A DNA stretch of 64,000 nt from Flavobacteriaceae bacterium (GCA_002862805.1 PKEA01000087.1:1-64000); one strand, 5' to 3'. Positions 33,628-43,693 are shown, counted from the first letter of the stretch. Notes: generated by a model not told the origin, from the sequence alone. Numbers and translations are program-made.

Positions 33628-34638
33628 ATGACCAAAAGAAAAGACCAGTCTTACAGAAGCGACAAATGCTTAAACTGCAACACACCGTTAGATGTAAGTG
33701 AGAAATATTGTCATTATTGCGGCCAATTAAATTCTACTAAAAAAATTACCGTTTCAGATTTCTTTGAAGAATTTTTTTCTAATTTTTATGCTTACGATTC
33801 AAAACTAAGAAACACATTCTACTTTTTATTTTCAAAACCAGGCTTTGTAGCTAAGCAAATTGTAGATGGAAAAAGACAAACATTTGCAAATCCATTTAGA
33901 TTGTTTTTAAGCATTACAATACTGTTTTTTATTATTGATAATATTCACGAAAACTCATCTGCCAAGGCAAACAGGAATTCATCAAGTACAGAAACCAAAG
34001 CTGATGATTTTGTTTTAAGCAAAAAGTTTCATACTGATTCTATCTATACATCTAAAGAAATATTAAAAGACAGCACTTCTATTATTGATGTATATTATTA
34101 CCAAATAACTTCTTTTAGAAACTACTCTTTAAAAAATTCAAATCACACTTCAAAAGAAGCATTTAAAAACCTTCAACACAAAGACAATAGACTCAATCGA
34201 TTTTTATACAATAAAGCCCAAAGTTTAAAATCAAATAATTTAAAAAGAGAAATTGGAGATTATTTTATTTCTAAATTACCTTTTCTTATTTTTATCTCTT
34301 TACCATTTATTACTTTAATTTTCTGGTTAGTTTTTTATACCAAAAAATACAATTTTGCAGATCATTTAGTATTTACTTACACTTTTTACACCTTTTTATT
34401 TATTATTCTTTTCATCAATACATTATTGAGTTTTATTTCAAATAACTTATATGAAATCATACTAATTGGCTCATTTTTAATCTTATTCCCAATATATCTG
34501 TACAAATCTTTAAGATATTTTTATGAAAATCAACGTTGGAAAACAATATTTAAATTTGTACTTTTGAATTTATTATTTTATCCAATTATTATAATAACCA
34601 TATCATTAATCTTATTTACATCAATACTATTTTTCTAA
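33628..34638 (+). CDS. DUF3667 membrane protein with N-terminal zinc ribbon
   Basis: A 336-residue protein. The N-terminus has a zinc-ribbon motif, CLNCNTPLDVSEKYCHYCGQ (C-x2-C...C-x2-C, residues about 14-33). Next comes a conserved amphipathic region (DFFEEFFSNFYAYDSKLRNT) and four or five membrane helices, one near residue 90 and the rest after about 205. This is the DUF3667 layout (PF12412), of unknown function. The gene starts two bases after the DUF5103 stop, and apaG begins directly at its own stop codon. Confidence 0.88.
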   Translation: MTKRKDQSYRSDKCLNCNTPLDVSEKYCHYCGQLNSTKKITVSDFFEEFFSNFYAYDSKLRNTFYFLFSKPGFVAKQIVDGKRQTFANPFRLFLSITILFFIIDNIHENSSAKANRNSSSTETKADDFVLSKKFHTDSIYTSKEILKDSTSIIDVYYYQITSFRNYSLKNSNHTSKEAFKNLQHKDNRLNRFLYNKAQSLKSNNLKREIGDYFISKLPFLIFISLPFITLIFWLVFYTKKYNFADHLVFTYTFYTFLFIILFINTLLSFISNNLYEIILIGSFLILFPIYLYKSLRYFYENQRWKTIFKFVLLNLLFYPIIIITISLILFTSILFF

Positions 34639-35025
34639 ATGGTAACACAAATAACAAAAGGTATAAAAATTTCTGTATTAACTAGTTTTGAAGGAACATA
34701 CTTCAAAAACTACAAAATTCATTTTGCTTTTAGTTACCAAATAACAATAGACAACCAAAGCAAAGATTCAGTTCAACTAAACTCAAGACATTGGGAAATT
34801 TACGACGCTTTAAATAATAAAGAAATTGTAGATGGCGAAGGTGTAGTTGGCAAAAAACCCGTTATTAAACCAGGTGAGTCTCATACTTACTCTTCAGGTT
34901 GCTTATTATCATCTCCCATTGGAGCGATGAATGGGTTTTATAATATGATTAACTTTACTTCAACAAAAAGCTTTAAAGTAATAATACCTACTTTTAAATT
35001 TAGCGCTCCATTCGCTCTAAATTAA
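34639..35025 (+). CDS. apaG: ApaG domain protein
   Basis: A 128-residue soluble protein, the normal length for ApaG. It has a fibronectin-III-like beta-sandwich with the conserved block VVGKKPVIKPGESHTYSSGC and SSPIGAMNGFYNM. ApaG affects Co2+/Mg2+ homeostasis and Ap4A levels in enterobacteria; its molecular role is uncertain. The ATG directly abuts the stop codon of the DUF3667 gene (TAAATG), indicating coupled translation. Confidence 0.93.
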   Translation: MVTQITKGIKISVLTSFEGTYFKNYKIHFAFSYQITIDNQSKDSVQLNSRHWEIYDALNNKEIVDGEGVVGKKPVIKPGESHTYSSGCLLSSPIGAMNGFYNMINFTSTKSFKVIIPTFKFSAPFALN

Positions 35026-35091
35026 TATTTTAGATTCAAAACTCTGCTACTAAAGTTACCTGAGATTCGATTATTTTTTATTAAATTTGCA

Positions 35092-35099
35092 TTGCAAAA
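35092..35099 (+). promoter_or_regulatory. Promoter box of pruA
   Basis: TAAATTTG, 27 bases before the pruA ATG. Confidence 0.5.
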
Positions 35100-35126
35100 A
35101 ATTTAATAATTCTTAAAAATAATATT

Positions 35127-36752
35127 ATGTCAAAAGGATTTTTTAATGTTCCTAAAGCAGTTAATGAGCCTGTAAAATCTTACGCTCCTGGCACACCAGA
35201 AAGAGACCGCGTATTAACCGCTTATGATGAAATGTGGAACACAACAATTGACGTCCCATTATATATTGGTTCTGAAGAAATAAGAACTGGAAACACAAGA
35301 ACAATGTCAGCTCCCCATGACCACCAACATATTGTAGGTACTTATCATTTAGCTGAAAAATCGCATGTTGAAAAAGCAATAAGCAATGCACTTGAATCTA
35401 GAACTAAATGGGCAGCAATGTCTTGGGAAAGTAGAGCTGCAATTTTCTTAAAAGCTGCCGAATTAATTGCAGGACCATATCGTGCAAAAATTAATGCGGC
35501 AACAATGATTGCGCAATCAAAAACGATTCACCAAGCTGAAATTGACGCTTCTTGTGAGTTAATTGACTTCTTACGTTTTAACGTAGAATATATGACTCAA
35601 ATTTATAAAGAACAACCTGGTTCTGACTCTACAACATGGAACAGAGTTGAGCACAGACCTTTAGAAGGTTTTGTTTACGCTATTACTCCATTTAACTTTA
35701 CAGCAATTGCTGCAAACTTACCAGCTAGTGCGGCTATGATGGGTAATGTTGTTGTTTGGAAACCAAGTGACAGTCAAATATTCTCTGCGAAAGTTATTAT
35801 TGATATTTTTAAAGAAGCTGGAGTACCAGACGGTGTTATTAACGTAATTTACGGTGACCCTGTTATGGTGACTGAAACTGTTTTAGCTAGTCCAGATTTC
35901 GCCGGATTACATTTCACAGGATCAACTCATGTATTTAAAGATTTATGGGCAAAAATTGGAGCAAATATTCATAATTACAAAACATACCCAAGAATTGTAG
36001 GTGAAACAGGAGGAAAAGACTTTATTATTGCACATCCTTCTGCAAATGTAAAACAAGTTGTAACCGGAATTACAAGAGGTGCTTTTGAGTTTCAAGGACA
36101 AAAATGTAGTGCTGCGTCTAGGGTTTACATTCCACAAAGCATGTGGCCAGCAGCAAAAGAGCAATTAATTGCTGATGTAAAATCGATGAAAATGGGCTCT
36201 CCTGCAGATATGAAAAATTTCATTACAGCTGTAATTCATGAAGGTTCATTTGATAAACTAGCTAGTTATATTGACCAAGCTAAAAAAGATAGTGATGCTG
36301 AAATTATTGTAGGAGGAAACTATGATAAATCTAAAGGTTATTTCATTGAACCTACAGTTATTGTTACTACAAACCCAAAATACAAAACAATTGAAACTGA
36401 ATTATTCGGACCAGTTGTTACTTTATACATTTATGAAGATGCTAAATGGACAGAAACTCTAAAATTAGTAGACGAAACTTCTGAATACGCCTTAACTGGA
36501 GCTGTATTTAGCGGATGTAGATATGCAATTGAAGAAGCAACTGTTGCTTTACAAAACTGCGCAGGTAATTTCTATATTAATGACAAACCAACTGGAGCTG
36601 TTGTAGGATGTCAACCATTTGGTGGTGCACGTTCATCAGGAACAAATGATAAAGCAGGTTCTATTTTAAATCTTTTAAGATGGGTTTCTCCAAGAACCAT
36701 CAAAGAAACTTTTGTAACACCAGAACATTATGGTTATCCATTTTTAGGATAA
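35127..36752 (+). CDS. pruA: L-glutamate gamma-semialdehyde dehydrogenase (1-pyrroline-5-carboxylate dehydrogenase)
   Basis: A 541-residue cytosolic enzyme completing proline degradation: it oxidises glutamate semialdehyde to glutamate with NAD+. The ALDH signature is clear: ITPFNFTAIAANLPASAAMM, VVWKPSDSQIFSAK, VGETGGKDFIIAHPSA with the general-base glutamate, and FQGQKCSAASRVYIP with the catalytic cysteine near residue 326. Length and sequence match the stand-alone PruA of eukaryotes and Bacteroidota rather than the long PutA fusion. No proline dehydrogenase is in the window. Confidence 0.96.
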   Translation: MSKGFFNVPKAVNEPVKSYAPGTPERDRVLTAYDEMWNTTIDVPLYIGSEEIRTGNTRTMSAPHDHQHIVGTYHLAEKSHVEKAISNALESRTKWAAMSWESRAAIFLKAAELIAGPYRAKINAATMIAQSKTIHQAEIDASCELIDFLRFNVEYMTQIYKEQPGSDSTTWNRVEHRPLEGFVYAITPFNFTAIAANLPASAAMMGNVVVWKPSDSQIFSAKVIIDIFKEAGVPDGVINVIYGDPVMVTETVLASPDFAGLHFTGSTHVFKDLWAKIGANIHNYKTYPRIVGETGGKDFIIAHPSANVKQVVTGITRGAFEFQGQKCSAASRVYIPQSMWPAAKEQLIADVKSMKMGSPADMKNFITAVIHEGSFDKLASYIDQAKKDSDAEIIVGGNYDKSKGYFIEPTVIVTTNPKYKTIETELFGPVVTLYIYEDAKWTETLKLVDETSEYALTGAVFSGCRYAIEEATVALQNCAGNFYINDKPTGAVVGCQPFGGARSSGTNDKAGSILNLLRWVSPRTIKETFVTPEHYGYPFLG

Positions 36753-36760
36753 TTCTTTAA

Positions 36761-36792
36761 AAAAAAGCTTGTCAGAAATGGCAAGCTTTTTT
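36761..36792 (+). terminator. Terminator after pruA
   Basis: Arms 36762-36774 and 36779-36791 (AAGCTTGTCA / TGGCAAGCTT, one G-T pair), ending in a T-run. Confidence 0.8.
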
Positions 36793-36874
36793 AATTTATC
36801 GACAATTAACAACATTTTAACGATTTTTTTTTAAAAGCATAAAAAAATCATTCTTTTTTTATAAATTGTTCAAA

Positions 36875-36902
36875 AAATTTAATATGCATGCATATTAAAT
36901 TT
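36875..36902. promoter_or_regulatory. Perfect 28-bp palindrome upstream of the secreted hydrolase
   Basis: Fourteen-base arms meet with no spacer: the left arm is AAATTTAATATGCA (36875-36888) and the right arm (36889-36902) is its exact complement. It ends 18 bases before the chosen ATG at 36921. It could be an operator or form a hairpin in the 5' leader. No T-run follows on the plus strand, so it is not an ordinary terminator. Confidence 0.6.
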
Positions 36903-36920
36903 ATGAAAATTAAAGGATTT

Positions 36921-39900
36921 ATGAAAAAAATTACAACACTATTAACCATTTTAGTTGTAAGTTTTGCATTCTCTCAAAAAAACTCTACCCCAGAGAACAT
37001 GTTTGAGTTATTAAAAAACTATACAGATACTAAAATATTGTACAATCAAGTTGCACCAATTTCTGAAGCAACTAACATAAAAAAAGAAGGTATTGAGCAT
37101 TTATACTACATGCAAGTGTATTATGAAATGCAAAGAGCTGATTATTTAAAGCGTCTCCCTGAATTAGAAGTTTTAGAAAAAGAATCTCAACTCGGTATTG
37201 CAAAAAAATACGTTCCATTATCTCTATTAATTAGCGAATTCGAGTCAATTAAACCAGAGATAAAAACAAACAATCAACTTCATCTTAATTCAAACAATCA
37301 GTACGAGATTACAGATACTTCAATTGATTATTTTGATAAGTATTCAATAGGAATTGCTTCACCTTTAATTAATAAGTTCAAAGGGACTAATGTTACTTTT
37401 ATTTTAGATAGTGACTTTGTTTTTAACACTACTCAAAAAAATATTTCTAAAATTGAAATTAACTTCAATAACGAACAAGGTTGGCAAAGAATAATTGAAA
37501 ACAAATCTATTAATATTAATTACAACTCTATTGGTAAAAAAACTATAGATTTCAGAATAACACTTTCCAATGGAGAAGTTTTTAGACATAGCAACACAAT
37601 TACTGTTGAAGAAAAAGCTATTCCTTTAAATAGAAATGAAAATATTTCTCAAAGATCACCATCAACAATAACACCATTAACAAGCATAACCTCTTCATTA
37701 ACATACCAAGGAGTTAATGAAACTTCTGCACATGCTGGAGTAGGTGAATTCCAAATTTACTACGACCATGAAGCAGGTTTATTAGATAAGCCAATTATAA
37801 TTTTAGATGGTTTTGATCCTGCAGACGGGAGAGATGTTCCAAGCATTTATTCACTTTTAAATTACGGCTCACCTGTTCAAAACTTAGGGGAATCTGTGAG
37901 AAATGAAGGATACGATGTTGTTGTATTAAATTTTCCCATTTACACAAGACCAGACGGCTTAACAAACGTTGACGGAGGTGTAGATTATATACAACGAAAT
38001 GCGCGAGTATTAATTGAACTAATTAATTATATAAATGCTAATAAAGTTGGAGACCAAGAATTAGTAATTATTGGACCAAGTATGGGAGGGTTAATTTCAA
38101 GAATGGCTTTGCGTTATATGGAAATGAATGGAATGGATCACAAAACACGTTTGTGGTTGTCATTTGACTCTCCTCACTTAGGAGCAAATGTTCCAATTGG
38201 AATGCAACATATGTTTAATTACATCGCATACGATAGTAGCATTGAGGATTTAACAGTTAGAGCAATTGTAGATTCAATGTTAAAAAGTCCAGCTGCAAGA
38301 CAAATGCTTATCGATCATTTTGAAGGACATTTACAAAGCGGTAGTTTAACCGATTTTAACACTTCAACTGCTTCATTATTGCCAACAGGACATCCAACGC
38401 ACAGAAATATCTTTCAAAACGAATTAAACACAATAGGCTTTCCACAAAAAACTAGAAATATTGCAATTTCTAATGGAGCTAATAATGGAGCCATGACAGG
38501 AACTCCAGGAATGACTGTTTTAAATGCATTAGATGTTCCTGATAGTTCTGGATGGACGAGAGCAGTTTTAGATTTAAACTTTACTCCAGCTGCAAACGGA
38601 AATAGTAGAGTAAGTAGAGTACGGAAACAACTTTGGACTTTTTTTTGGGCTACAATTGGAACTGGTCAAACAAACGCAAGATCTTTTAGCTACACTGCTG
38701 GTTTAGATTCTGCGCCGGGAGGAATGTTTGATATAGAAGGATTAGCAGATTCTGCAGGAGACAATCCAACTTTAACCCGTTTTTTAAACGCAATGACCAT
38801 TAAACGATTTGATTTCATTCCTGCACAAAGTTCATTAGGAATTACATCAACTAATAATTGGTATTCAAACATAACAACCAGTACGACAACGGCTTTTGAC
38901 GCATATTATATTCCAACAGCAAACGAATTTCATGTTACATTAACTCCAAACAACGTTGTATTTGCATTTGACGAAATAACAAACCCACAATTAAAATGCC
39001 CTTCTATTACTACATGGAATGGAACAACTTGGAGTAATGGCTTACCAGCAAAAGATAAGCAAGTTGCATTCTCTGGAAATTACACATCTTCTTCAGATAT
39101 TGAAGCATGCTCAATCTCTGTAACAGGAACAGCTGTAGTTAATTTTCAATCTGGACACAACTTAACTGTTAGAGGTGGAATTACAGTAGCAAGTGGAGCT
39201 AAATTAGCAATGGCTAACAATGCAAATATTTATCAAATTGAAGAATTAGAAAATACTGGTAATGTTGAAGTAAACAAAACAATATCATTAAAAAGACAAG
39301 ATTATGTTGGTTGGTCTTCACCAGTTGCGAATCAAAACTTATTATCGTTTTCTCCAGCAACCTTAAGCAATAGGTTTTACCAATATATTCCTACCGGAAC
39401 AACAACACCAACAGCTTATTCAAGTATAGATCCTTCTACAAATAGTTTTTCTGCAGGTAACGGATATTTAATTCGAGCTGAAAACACAATGCCATCAACA
39501 ACAACTAGTTGGAATGGAAAATTTACAGGAACGCCTTATAATGGAAGAACAAATATTAACATTATTAATGGAGGAACAGGTTTAGGTTACAATTTAATTG
39601 GAAATCCTTACCCTTCTCCTTTAAACATTCAAGAGTTTATTGTTGGAAATACTAATACTATTGATGGTACATTATATTTTTGGACAAACACTAATGCTCC
39701 ATCAGGTGGAGTTTACACTTTAAATAATTTTGCAACGCGAAACCTTACTGGTGGAACTGCAGCAGTAAATGGCTCATTAATTCCTGACACATATGTACAA
39801 ACAGGTCAAGGTTTTTACATCAATTCTTTAGCAACCGGACCAATGTACTTTACAAATAGTATGAGAAACAAAACAAGTAATAATTTATTTGTAAATAGAA

Positions 39901-40604
39901 ATGCTTCAACCGTTAGTCTTAACAACGAGGAGAAACATAGGTTTTGGCTTAATTTATCTGAAACAGACAAATCACACAATCAAGTACTAATTGGTTATAC
40001 AGAAAATGCAACTAATGATTTTGATTTAGGGTATGATGGTAAACTATTAAACAATGGTTCTAGCTCAATTTATAGTTTATTAAACGATGAAAGTTACGTT
40101 ATTCAAGCAAAAGCACTACCTTTTACTGATGAAGACATTGTTCCTCTAGGTTTTAAAACTGAAAACGTTGGAACATTTATAATAAGCTTAGGAGATTTTG
40201 ATGGTTTATTTGAACAAAATCAAAACATCTTCTTGAAAGATAAGAGCAACGGAATTGTTCAAAATTTAAACGAAGGCAATTATACGTTTACTTCAGCAAT
40301 TGGCGAATTCAATAATAGATTTGAGATTGTATATAAAAATAGTCTTTTGTCAAATTCAGAAAACATATTCAATGATAATTCAGTTCTTGTGTTTGAGAAT
40401 AACAATATTCTTAATGTAAACAGTTCAAACACAAATATCAAATCAATTAAAGTGTTTGATACATTAGGAAGGTTATTAATAACTCAAAACAATATTAACA
40501 ATCAAGAACAACAAATAAAAAGCCTTAAAAAAACAAACACTGTTTTATTACTTCAAATTGAAGACATAAATGGAAAAACAGTCAAAAAGAAGGTGATCTT
40601 CTAA
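36921..40604 (+). CDS. T9SS-secreted alpha/beta hydrolase (lipase/esterase-like) with type A sorting domain
   Basis: A 1,227-residue protein with signal peptide MKKITTLLTILVVSFAFSQ. A beta-rich N-terminal region of about 270 residues precedes an alpha/beta hydrolase domain: PIIILDGFDPADGRDVPS, then the nucleophile elbow IIGPSMGGLISRMAL with the serine near residue 387. A long Ser/Thr/Asn-rich beta region follows. The last 70 residues (VFDTLGRLLITQNN ... GKTVKKKVIF) form a type A T9SS sorting domain. It should be carried across the outer membrane and released or attached at the surface. Substrate unknown. I chose the ATG at 36921; the two upstream ATGs lack a signal-peptide context and one is inside the palindrome. 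Confidence 0.87.
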   Translation: MKKITTLLTILVVSFAFSQKNSTPENMFELLKNYTDTKILYNQVAPISEATNIKKEGIEHLYYMQVYYEMQRADYLKRLPELEVLEKESQLGIAKKYVPLSLLISEFESIKPEIKTNNQLHLNSNNQYEITDTSIDYFDKYSIGIASPLINKFKGTNVTFILDSDFVFNTTQKNISKIEINFNNEQGWQRIIENKSININYNSIGKKTIDFRITLSNGEVFRHSNTITVEEKAIPLNRNENISQRSPSTITPLTSITSSLTYQGVNETSAHAGVGEFQIYYDHEAGLLDKPIIILDGFDPADGRDVPSIYSLLNYGSPVQNLGESVRNEGYDVVVLNFPIYTRPDGLTNVDGGVDYIQRNARVLIELINYINANKVGDQELVIIGPSMGGLISRMALRYMEMNGMDHKTRLWLSFDSPHLGANVPIGMQHMFNYIAYDSSIEDLTVRAIVDSMLKSPAARQMLIDHFEGHLQSGSLTDFNTSTASLLPTGHPTHRNIFQNELNTIGFPQKTRNIAISNGANNGAMTGTPGMTVLNALDVPDSSGWTRAVLDLNFTPAANGNSRVSRVRKQLWTFFWATIGTGQTNARSFSYTAGLDSAPGGMFDIEGLADSAGDNPTLTRFLNAMTIKRFDFIPAQSSLGITSTNNWYSNITTSTTTAFDAYYIPTANEFHVTLTPNNVVFAFDEITNPQLKCPSITTWNGTTWSNGLPAKDKQVAFSGNYTSSSDIEACSISVTGTAVVNFQSGHNLTVRGGITVASGAKLAMANNANIYQIEELENTGNVEVNKTISLKRQDYVGWSSPVANQNLLSFSPATLSNRFYQYIPTGTTTPTAYSSIDPSTNSFSAGNGYLIRAENTMPSTTTSWNGKFTGTPYNGRTNINIINGGTGLGYNLIGNPYPSPLNIQEFIVGNTNTIDGTLYFWTNTNAPSGGVYTLNNFATRNLTGGTAAVNGSLIPDTYVQTGQGFYINSLATGPMYFTNSMRNKTSNNLFVNRNASTVSLNNEEKHRFWLNLSETDKSHNQVLIGYTENATNDFDLGYDGKLLNNGSSSIYSLLNDESYVIQAKALPFTDEDIVPLGFKTENVGTFIISLGDFDGLFEQNQNIFLKDKSNGIVQNLNEGNYTFTSAIGEFNNRFEIVYKNSLLSNSENIFNDNSVLVFENNNILNVNSSNTNIKSIKVFDTLGRLLITQNNINNQEQQIKSLKKTNTVLLLQIEDINGKTVKKKVIF

Positions 40605-40605
40605 C

Positions 40606-40642
40606 AAAAAAAAGCCCTTTCGAACTGAAAGGGCTTTTTTTT
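40606..40642. terminator. Bidirectional terminator between the secreted hydrolase and rsmG
   Basis: Arms AGCCCTTTC (40613-40621) and GAAAGGGCT (40627-40635), with an A-run on the left and a T-run on the right. Confidence 0.87.
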
Positions 40643-41270
40643 ATTTCTTAAATTTAAGTGGTAAATGCACCACTTTTTTTGTTTCGAAAAATTCTTCCTT
40701 AAAAAAATCAGAAAGATCGTATTGAGTAGCATTTGGAAAAGAAGCAAGCTCTTCTGTTAAATCGCCGCCTTTTAAATATAAGATTCCATTTTTTAATTCG
40801 TGTTTCGATTCTTTCTTTACTTTATCAGCCACCCAATCAACAAAATCAGGCATATTAGTAACGGCTCTACTTACAATAAAATCAAAATTATCTTTTACTA
40901 ATTCAGCTCGCTTTTGTTCAGCTTTTACATTTTTTAAACCTAATGCAGTAGCCACCTCATTTACCACTTTTATTTTTTTTGCAATTACATCAATTAAATA
41001 AAAATCAACCTCAGGATGCATGATGGCCAATGGAATTCCAGGAAAACCACCACCTGTTCCTACATCCATAATTCTAGAACCAGGTTTAAATTCTAATATT
41101 TTTACAATTCCTAAAGAATGTAAAATATGACGGGTATATAATTCATCTATATCTTTCCTAGAAATTACATTGATTTTTGCATTCCAATCTTCATACAATT
41201 TTTGTAAATCTTGAAATTGTTTTATTTGAATCTCAGTTAAATGAGGGAAATAACTTAATAAAAGTTCCAT
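40641..41270 (-). CDS. rsmG: 16S rRNA (guanine527-N7)-methyltransferase
   Basis: A 209-residue SAM-dependent enzyme (GidB family) that methylates G527 of 16S rRNA. YEDWNAKINVISRKDIDELY and RHILHSLGI form the N-terminal signature, and IMDVGTGGGFPGIPLAI is SAM motif I. FIVSRAVTNM and YLKGGDL complete the pattern. The length is normal. It has its own TACTTTTG box (41287-41294, minus) and is divergent from the desaturase gene. Confidence 0.96.
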   Translation of the reverse strand: MELLLSYFPHLTEIQIKQFQDLQKLYEDWNAKINVISRKDIDELYTRHILHSLGIVKILEFKPGSRIMDVGTGGGFPGIPLAIMHPEVDFYLIDVIAKKIKVVNEVATALGLKNVKAEQKRAELVKDNFDFIVSRAVTNMPDFVDWVADKVKKESKHELKNGILYLKGGDLTEELASFPNATQYDLSDFFKEEFFETKKVVHLPLKFKK

Positions 41271-41286
41271 TATTTATAATTTTTAA

Positions 41287-41294
41287 CAAAAGTA
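41287..41294 (-). promoter_or_regulatory. Promoter box of rsmG
   Basis: TACTTTTG on the minus strand, 16 bases before the rsmG ATG. It is divergent from the desaturase box at 41352. Confidence 0.5.
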
Positions 41295-41351
41295 CTTATT
41301 TAGATTAACATTTTATTTGAAAAATTTAGCAAAGCTCAAAAAGAATATTAT

Positions 41352-41359
41352 TACCTTTG
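41352..41359 (+). promoter_or_regulatory. Promoter box of the desaturase gene
   Basis: TACCTTTG, 22 bases before the ATG at 41382. Confidence 0.5.
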
Positions 41360-41381
41360 AAGCAAATAAATCATTTTGATT

Positions 41382-42479
41382 ATGAATACAAACACCCCTA
41401 TTTTTTCAAAAAAAGACGACACTAAGTTTTTTAGAACTTTAAATAAAAGAGTTAACGAATATTTCAAAGAGAATAATATTAAAAGAACAGGTAACTGGAA
41501 ACTATATTTAAAAACAATTATACTTTTTACACTTTTCATAGCTCCATATTTTATTATAATTGCTTCCCCTAAAATTCATTTTGGTATTTTTATTTTATTA
41601 TCAATCGTTTTAGGTATTGGAATGGCAGGTATTGGGATGAATGTAATGCATGATGGAAATCACGGAGCGTACTCAACAAAAAAATGGGTAAATAAATTTA
41701 TGGGAGGAAGTATTTATATTCTTGCCGGAAATGTTTACAACTGGCAAGTTCAACACAATGTATTACACCATACATATACAAATATTCCCGGTCATGATGA
41801 AGATCTAGATGCAGGTCGTGTAATTCGTTTTACAAAGACAGCAAAATGGGAGAAGTTTCATAAATTTCAACATTATTATTCTATATTTTTATACGGCTTA
41901 TTGACTTTCAATTGGTCGCTTACTACTGATTTTAAACAAATGGCTTGTTATTTAAAAAGAAAATTATCTTATGGAGAAGCTAAAAGCCCAAAAATCCTTT
42001 GGACAACTTTAGTAATTACAAAAATTATTTATTTTTCAGTTTGGCTGGTAATCCCAATGGTGGTAGGAGTAGTATGGTGGAAAGTTTTAATAGGCTTTTT
42101 TGTTATGCATTATGTGGCTGGGTTAATATTAAGTGTTGTATTTCAATTAGCACACATTATCGATGAAACAACGAATCCACAACCTTCTGAAAATGGTGAA
42201 ATTGAAAATACTTGGGCTGTACATCAATTATTTACAACCGTAAATTTTGCTCCAAAAAACTGGCTGGTAAACTGGTACACAGGAGGGTTAAACCACCAAA
42301 TTGAACACCATATATTCCCAAACATTAGTCACATTCATTATGATAAAATTGCTGAATTTGTAAAACAAACTGCAGCAGAATGTAATTTACCATATCATGA
42401 ATACAAAACAATGACAAGTGCAGTAATTGCACATTTCAAACATTTAAAAGATTTAGGACAAAAACCACAATTAGCATAA
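41382..42479 (+). CDS. Membrane fatty-acid desaturase (acyl-CoA/acyl-lipid type)
   Basis: A 365-residue membrane protein with four or more helices and all three histidine boxes that bind the di-iron centre: HDGNH (about 90), HNVLHH (about 126) and QIEHH (about 306). The QxxHH form of the third box is typical of front-end and linoleoyl-CoA-type desaturases, although no cytochrome b5 domain is fused here. It introduces a double bond in membrane fatty acids, a common cold-adaptation function. The start is the ATG at 41382 (MNTNTPIFSKKDD). The aminotransferase gene follows after 21 bases. Confidence 0.93.
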   Translation: MNTNTPIFSKKDDTKFFRTLNKRVNEYFKENNIKRTGNWKLYLKTIILFTLFIAPYFIIIASPKIHFGIFILLSIVLGIGMAGIGMNVMHDGNHGAYSTKKWVNKFMGGSIYILAGNVYNWQVQHNVLHHTYTNIPGHDEDLDAGRVIRFTKTAKWEKFHKFQHYYSIFLYGLLTFNWSLTTDFKQMACYLKRKLSYGEAKSPKILWTTLVITKIIYFSVWLVIPMVVGVVWWKVLIGFFVMHYVAGLILSVVFQLAHIIDETTNPQPSENGEIENTWAVHQLFTTVNFAPKNWLVNWYTGGLNHQIEHHIFPNISHIHYDKIAEFVKQTAAECNLPYHEYKTMTSAVIAHFKHLKDLGQKPQLA

Positions 42480-42500
42480 ATTCATAACTACAACTGCACA

Positions 42501-43685
42501 ATGAATCCATTATCTGATAGAATTAATAATTTATCTACTTCTCAAACTTTAGCAATGGCTGCTTTAGCAAGAGAATTAAAAGCGCAAGGAAAAGATATTA
42601 TCAGTCTTAGCTTAGGTGAGCCTGATTTTAATACTCCTGACTTCATTAAAGAAGCTGCAAAAAAAGCAATTGATGAAAACTATAGTACATATACACCAGT
42701 TGATGGATATGTAGAACTTAAAGAAGCTATTTGCAAAAAATTTAAAAGAGATAATGATTTAGATTATAAGCCTTCTAATATTGTTGTATCTACTGGAGCA
42801 AAACAATCTTTATATAATATTGCGCAAGTAATGCTAAATGAAGGAGACGAAGTTATTCTTCCAGCTCCTTATTGGGTTTCTTATTACGAAATTATTAAAC
42901 TTTCTGGTGGAGTTCCTGTGGAAGTACCAACTTCAATTGATACCGATTTTAAAATTACAGCAGAACAATTAGAAAAAGCAATTACGCCAAAAACGAAAAT
43001 GATTTGGTACAGTTCTCCTTGTAACCCAAGTGGTTCAGTTTACAGTAGAGAAGAATTAACTGCTTTAGCTAAAATATTAGAAAAACATCCAAACATATAC
43101 GTAGTTTCTGATGAAATCTATGAACATATTAACTTCTCTGGAACATTTTGCAGTATTGCATCTATTCCAGGAATGTTAGAAAAAACAATTACTGTTAATG
43201 GTGTTGCCAAAGCATTTGCTATGACAGGTTGGAGAATTGGTTACATTGGTGCACCAGAATTTATTGCAAAAGCATGTACAAAAATTCAAGGACAAGTAAC
43301 TAGTGGAGCAAATTCTATTGCACAACGCGCTACTATTGCCGCTGTTGAAGCAGATCCAAAGGTATTAAATTACATGGTGGAAGCATTTCATAAAAGACGT
43401 GATTTAGTCGTTGGATTAATTAAAGAAATTCCAGGATTAAAAATCAACGTTCCAGAAGGCGCATTTTATGTTTTCCCAGATGTTTCATCATTTTTTGGAA
43501 AAACCTTAAACGGAACTAAAATTGAAAATGCTACTGATTTCTCAATGTATCTTTTAGCTGAAGCTAATGTAGCTACAGTTACTGGAGAAGCTTTTGGAAA
43601 TCCAGACTGCATTAGATTCTCTTATGCTACAAGCGAAGAATTATTAGTCGAGGCAATGCGCAGAATAAAACAAGCTTTAGCTTAA
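42501..43685 (+). CDS. PLP-dependent class I aminotransferase (aspartate aminotransferase type)
   Basis: A 394-residue cytosolic enzyme of fold type I. DIISLSLGEPDFNTPDFI near the N-terminus, VVSTGAKQSLYNIAQVML at the cofactor phosphate site, SSPCNPSGS and VSDEIYEHI follow. GVAKAFAMTGWRIGYIGA contains the PLP-binding lysine in the SKxFxxxGWRxG-like motif. It resembles bacterial aspartate/prephenate aminotransferases of subgroup 1b, which often accept aspartate and aromatic substrates; exact preference is unresolved. It lies 21 bases after the desaturase and ends at a hairpin. Confidence 0.93.
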   Translation: MNPLSDRINNLSTSQTLAMAALARELKAQGKDIISLSLGEPDFNTPDFIKEAAKKAIDENYSTYTPVDGYVELKEAICKKFKRDNDLDYKPSNIVVSTGAKQSLYNIAQVMLNEGDEVILPAPYWVSYYEIIKLSGGVPVEVPTSIDTDFKITAEQLEKAITPKTKMIWYSSPCNPSGSVYSREELTALAKILEKHPNIYVVSDEIYEHINFSGTFCSIASIPGMLEKTITVNGVAKAFAMTGWRIGYIGAPEFIAKACTKIQGQVTSGANSIAQRATIAAVEADPKVLNYMVEAFHKRRDLVVGLIKEIPGLKINVPEGAFYVFPDVSSFFGKTLNGTKIENATDFSMYLLAEANVATVTGEAFGNPDCIRFSYATSEELLVEAMRRIKQALA

Positions 43686-43693
43686 CAAACATA

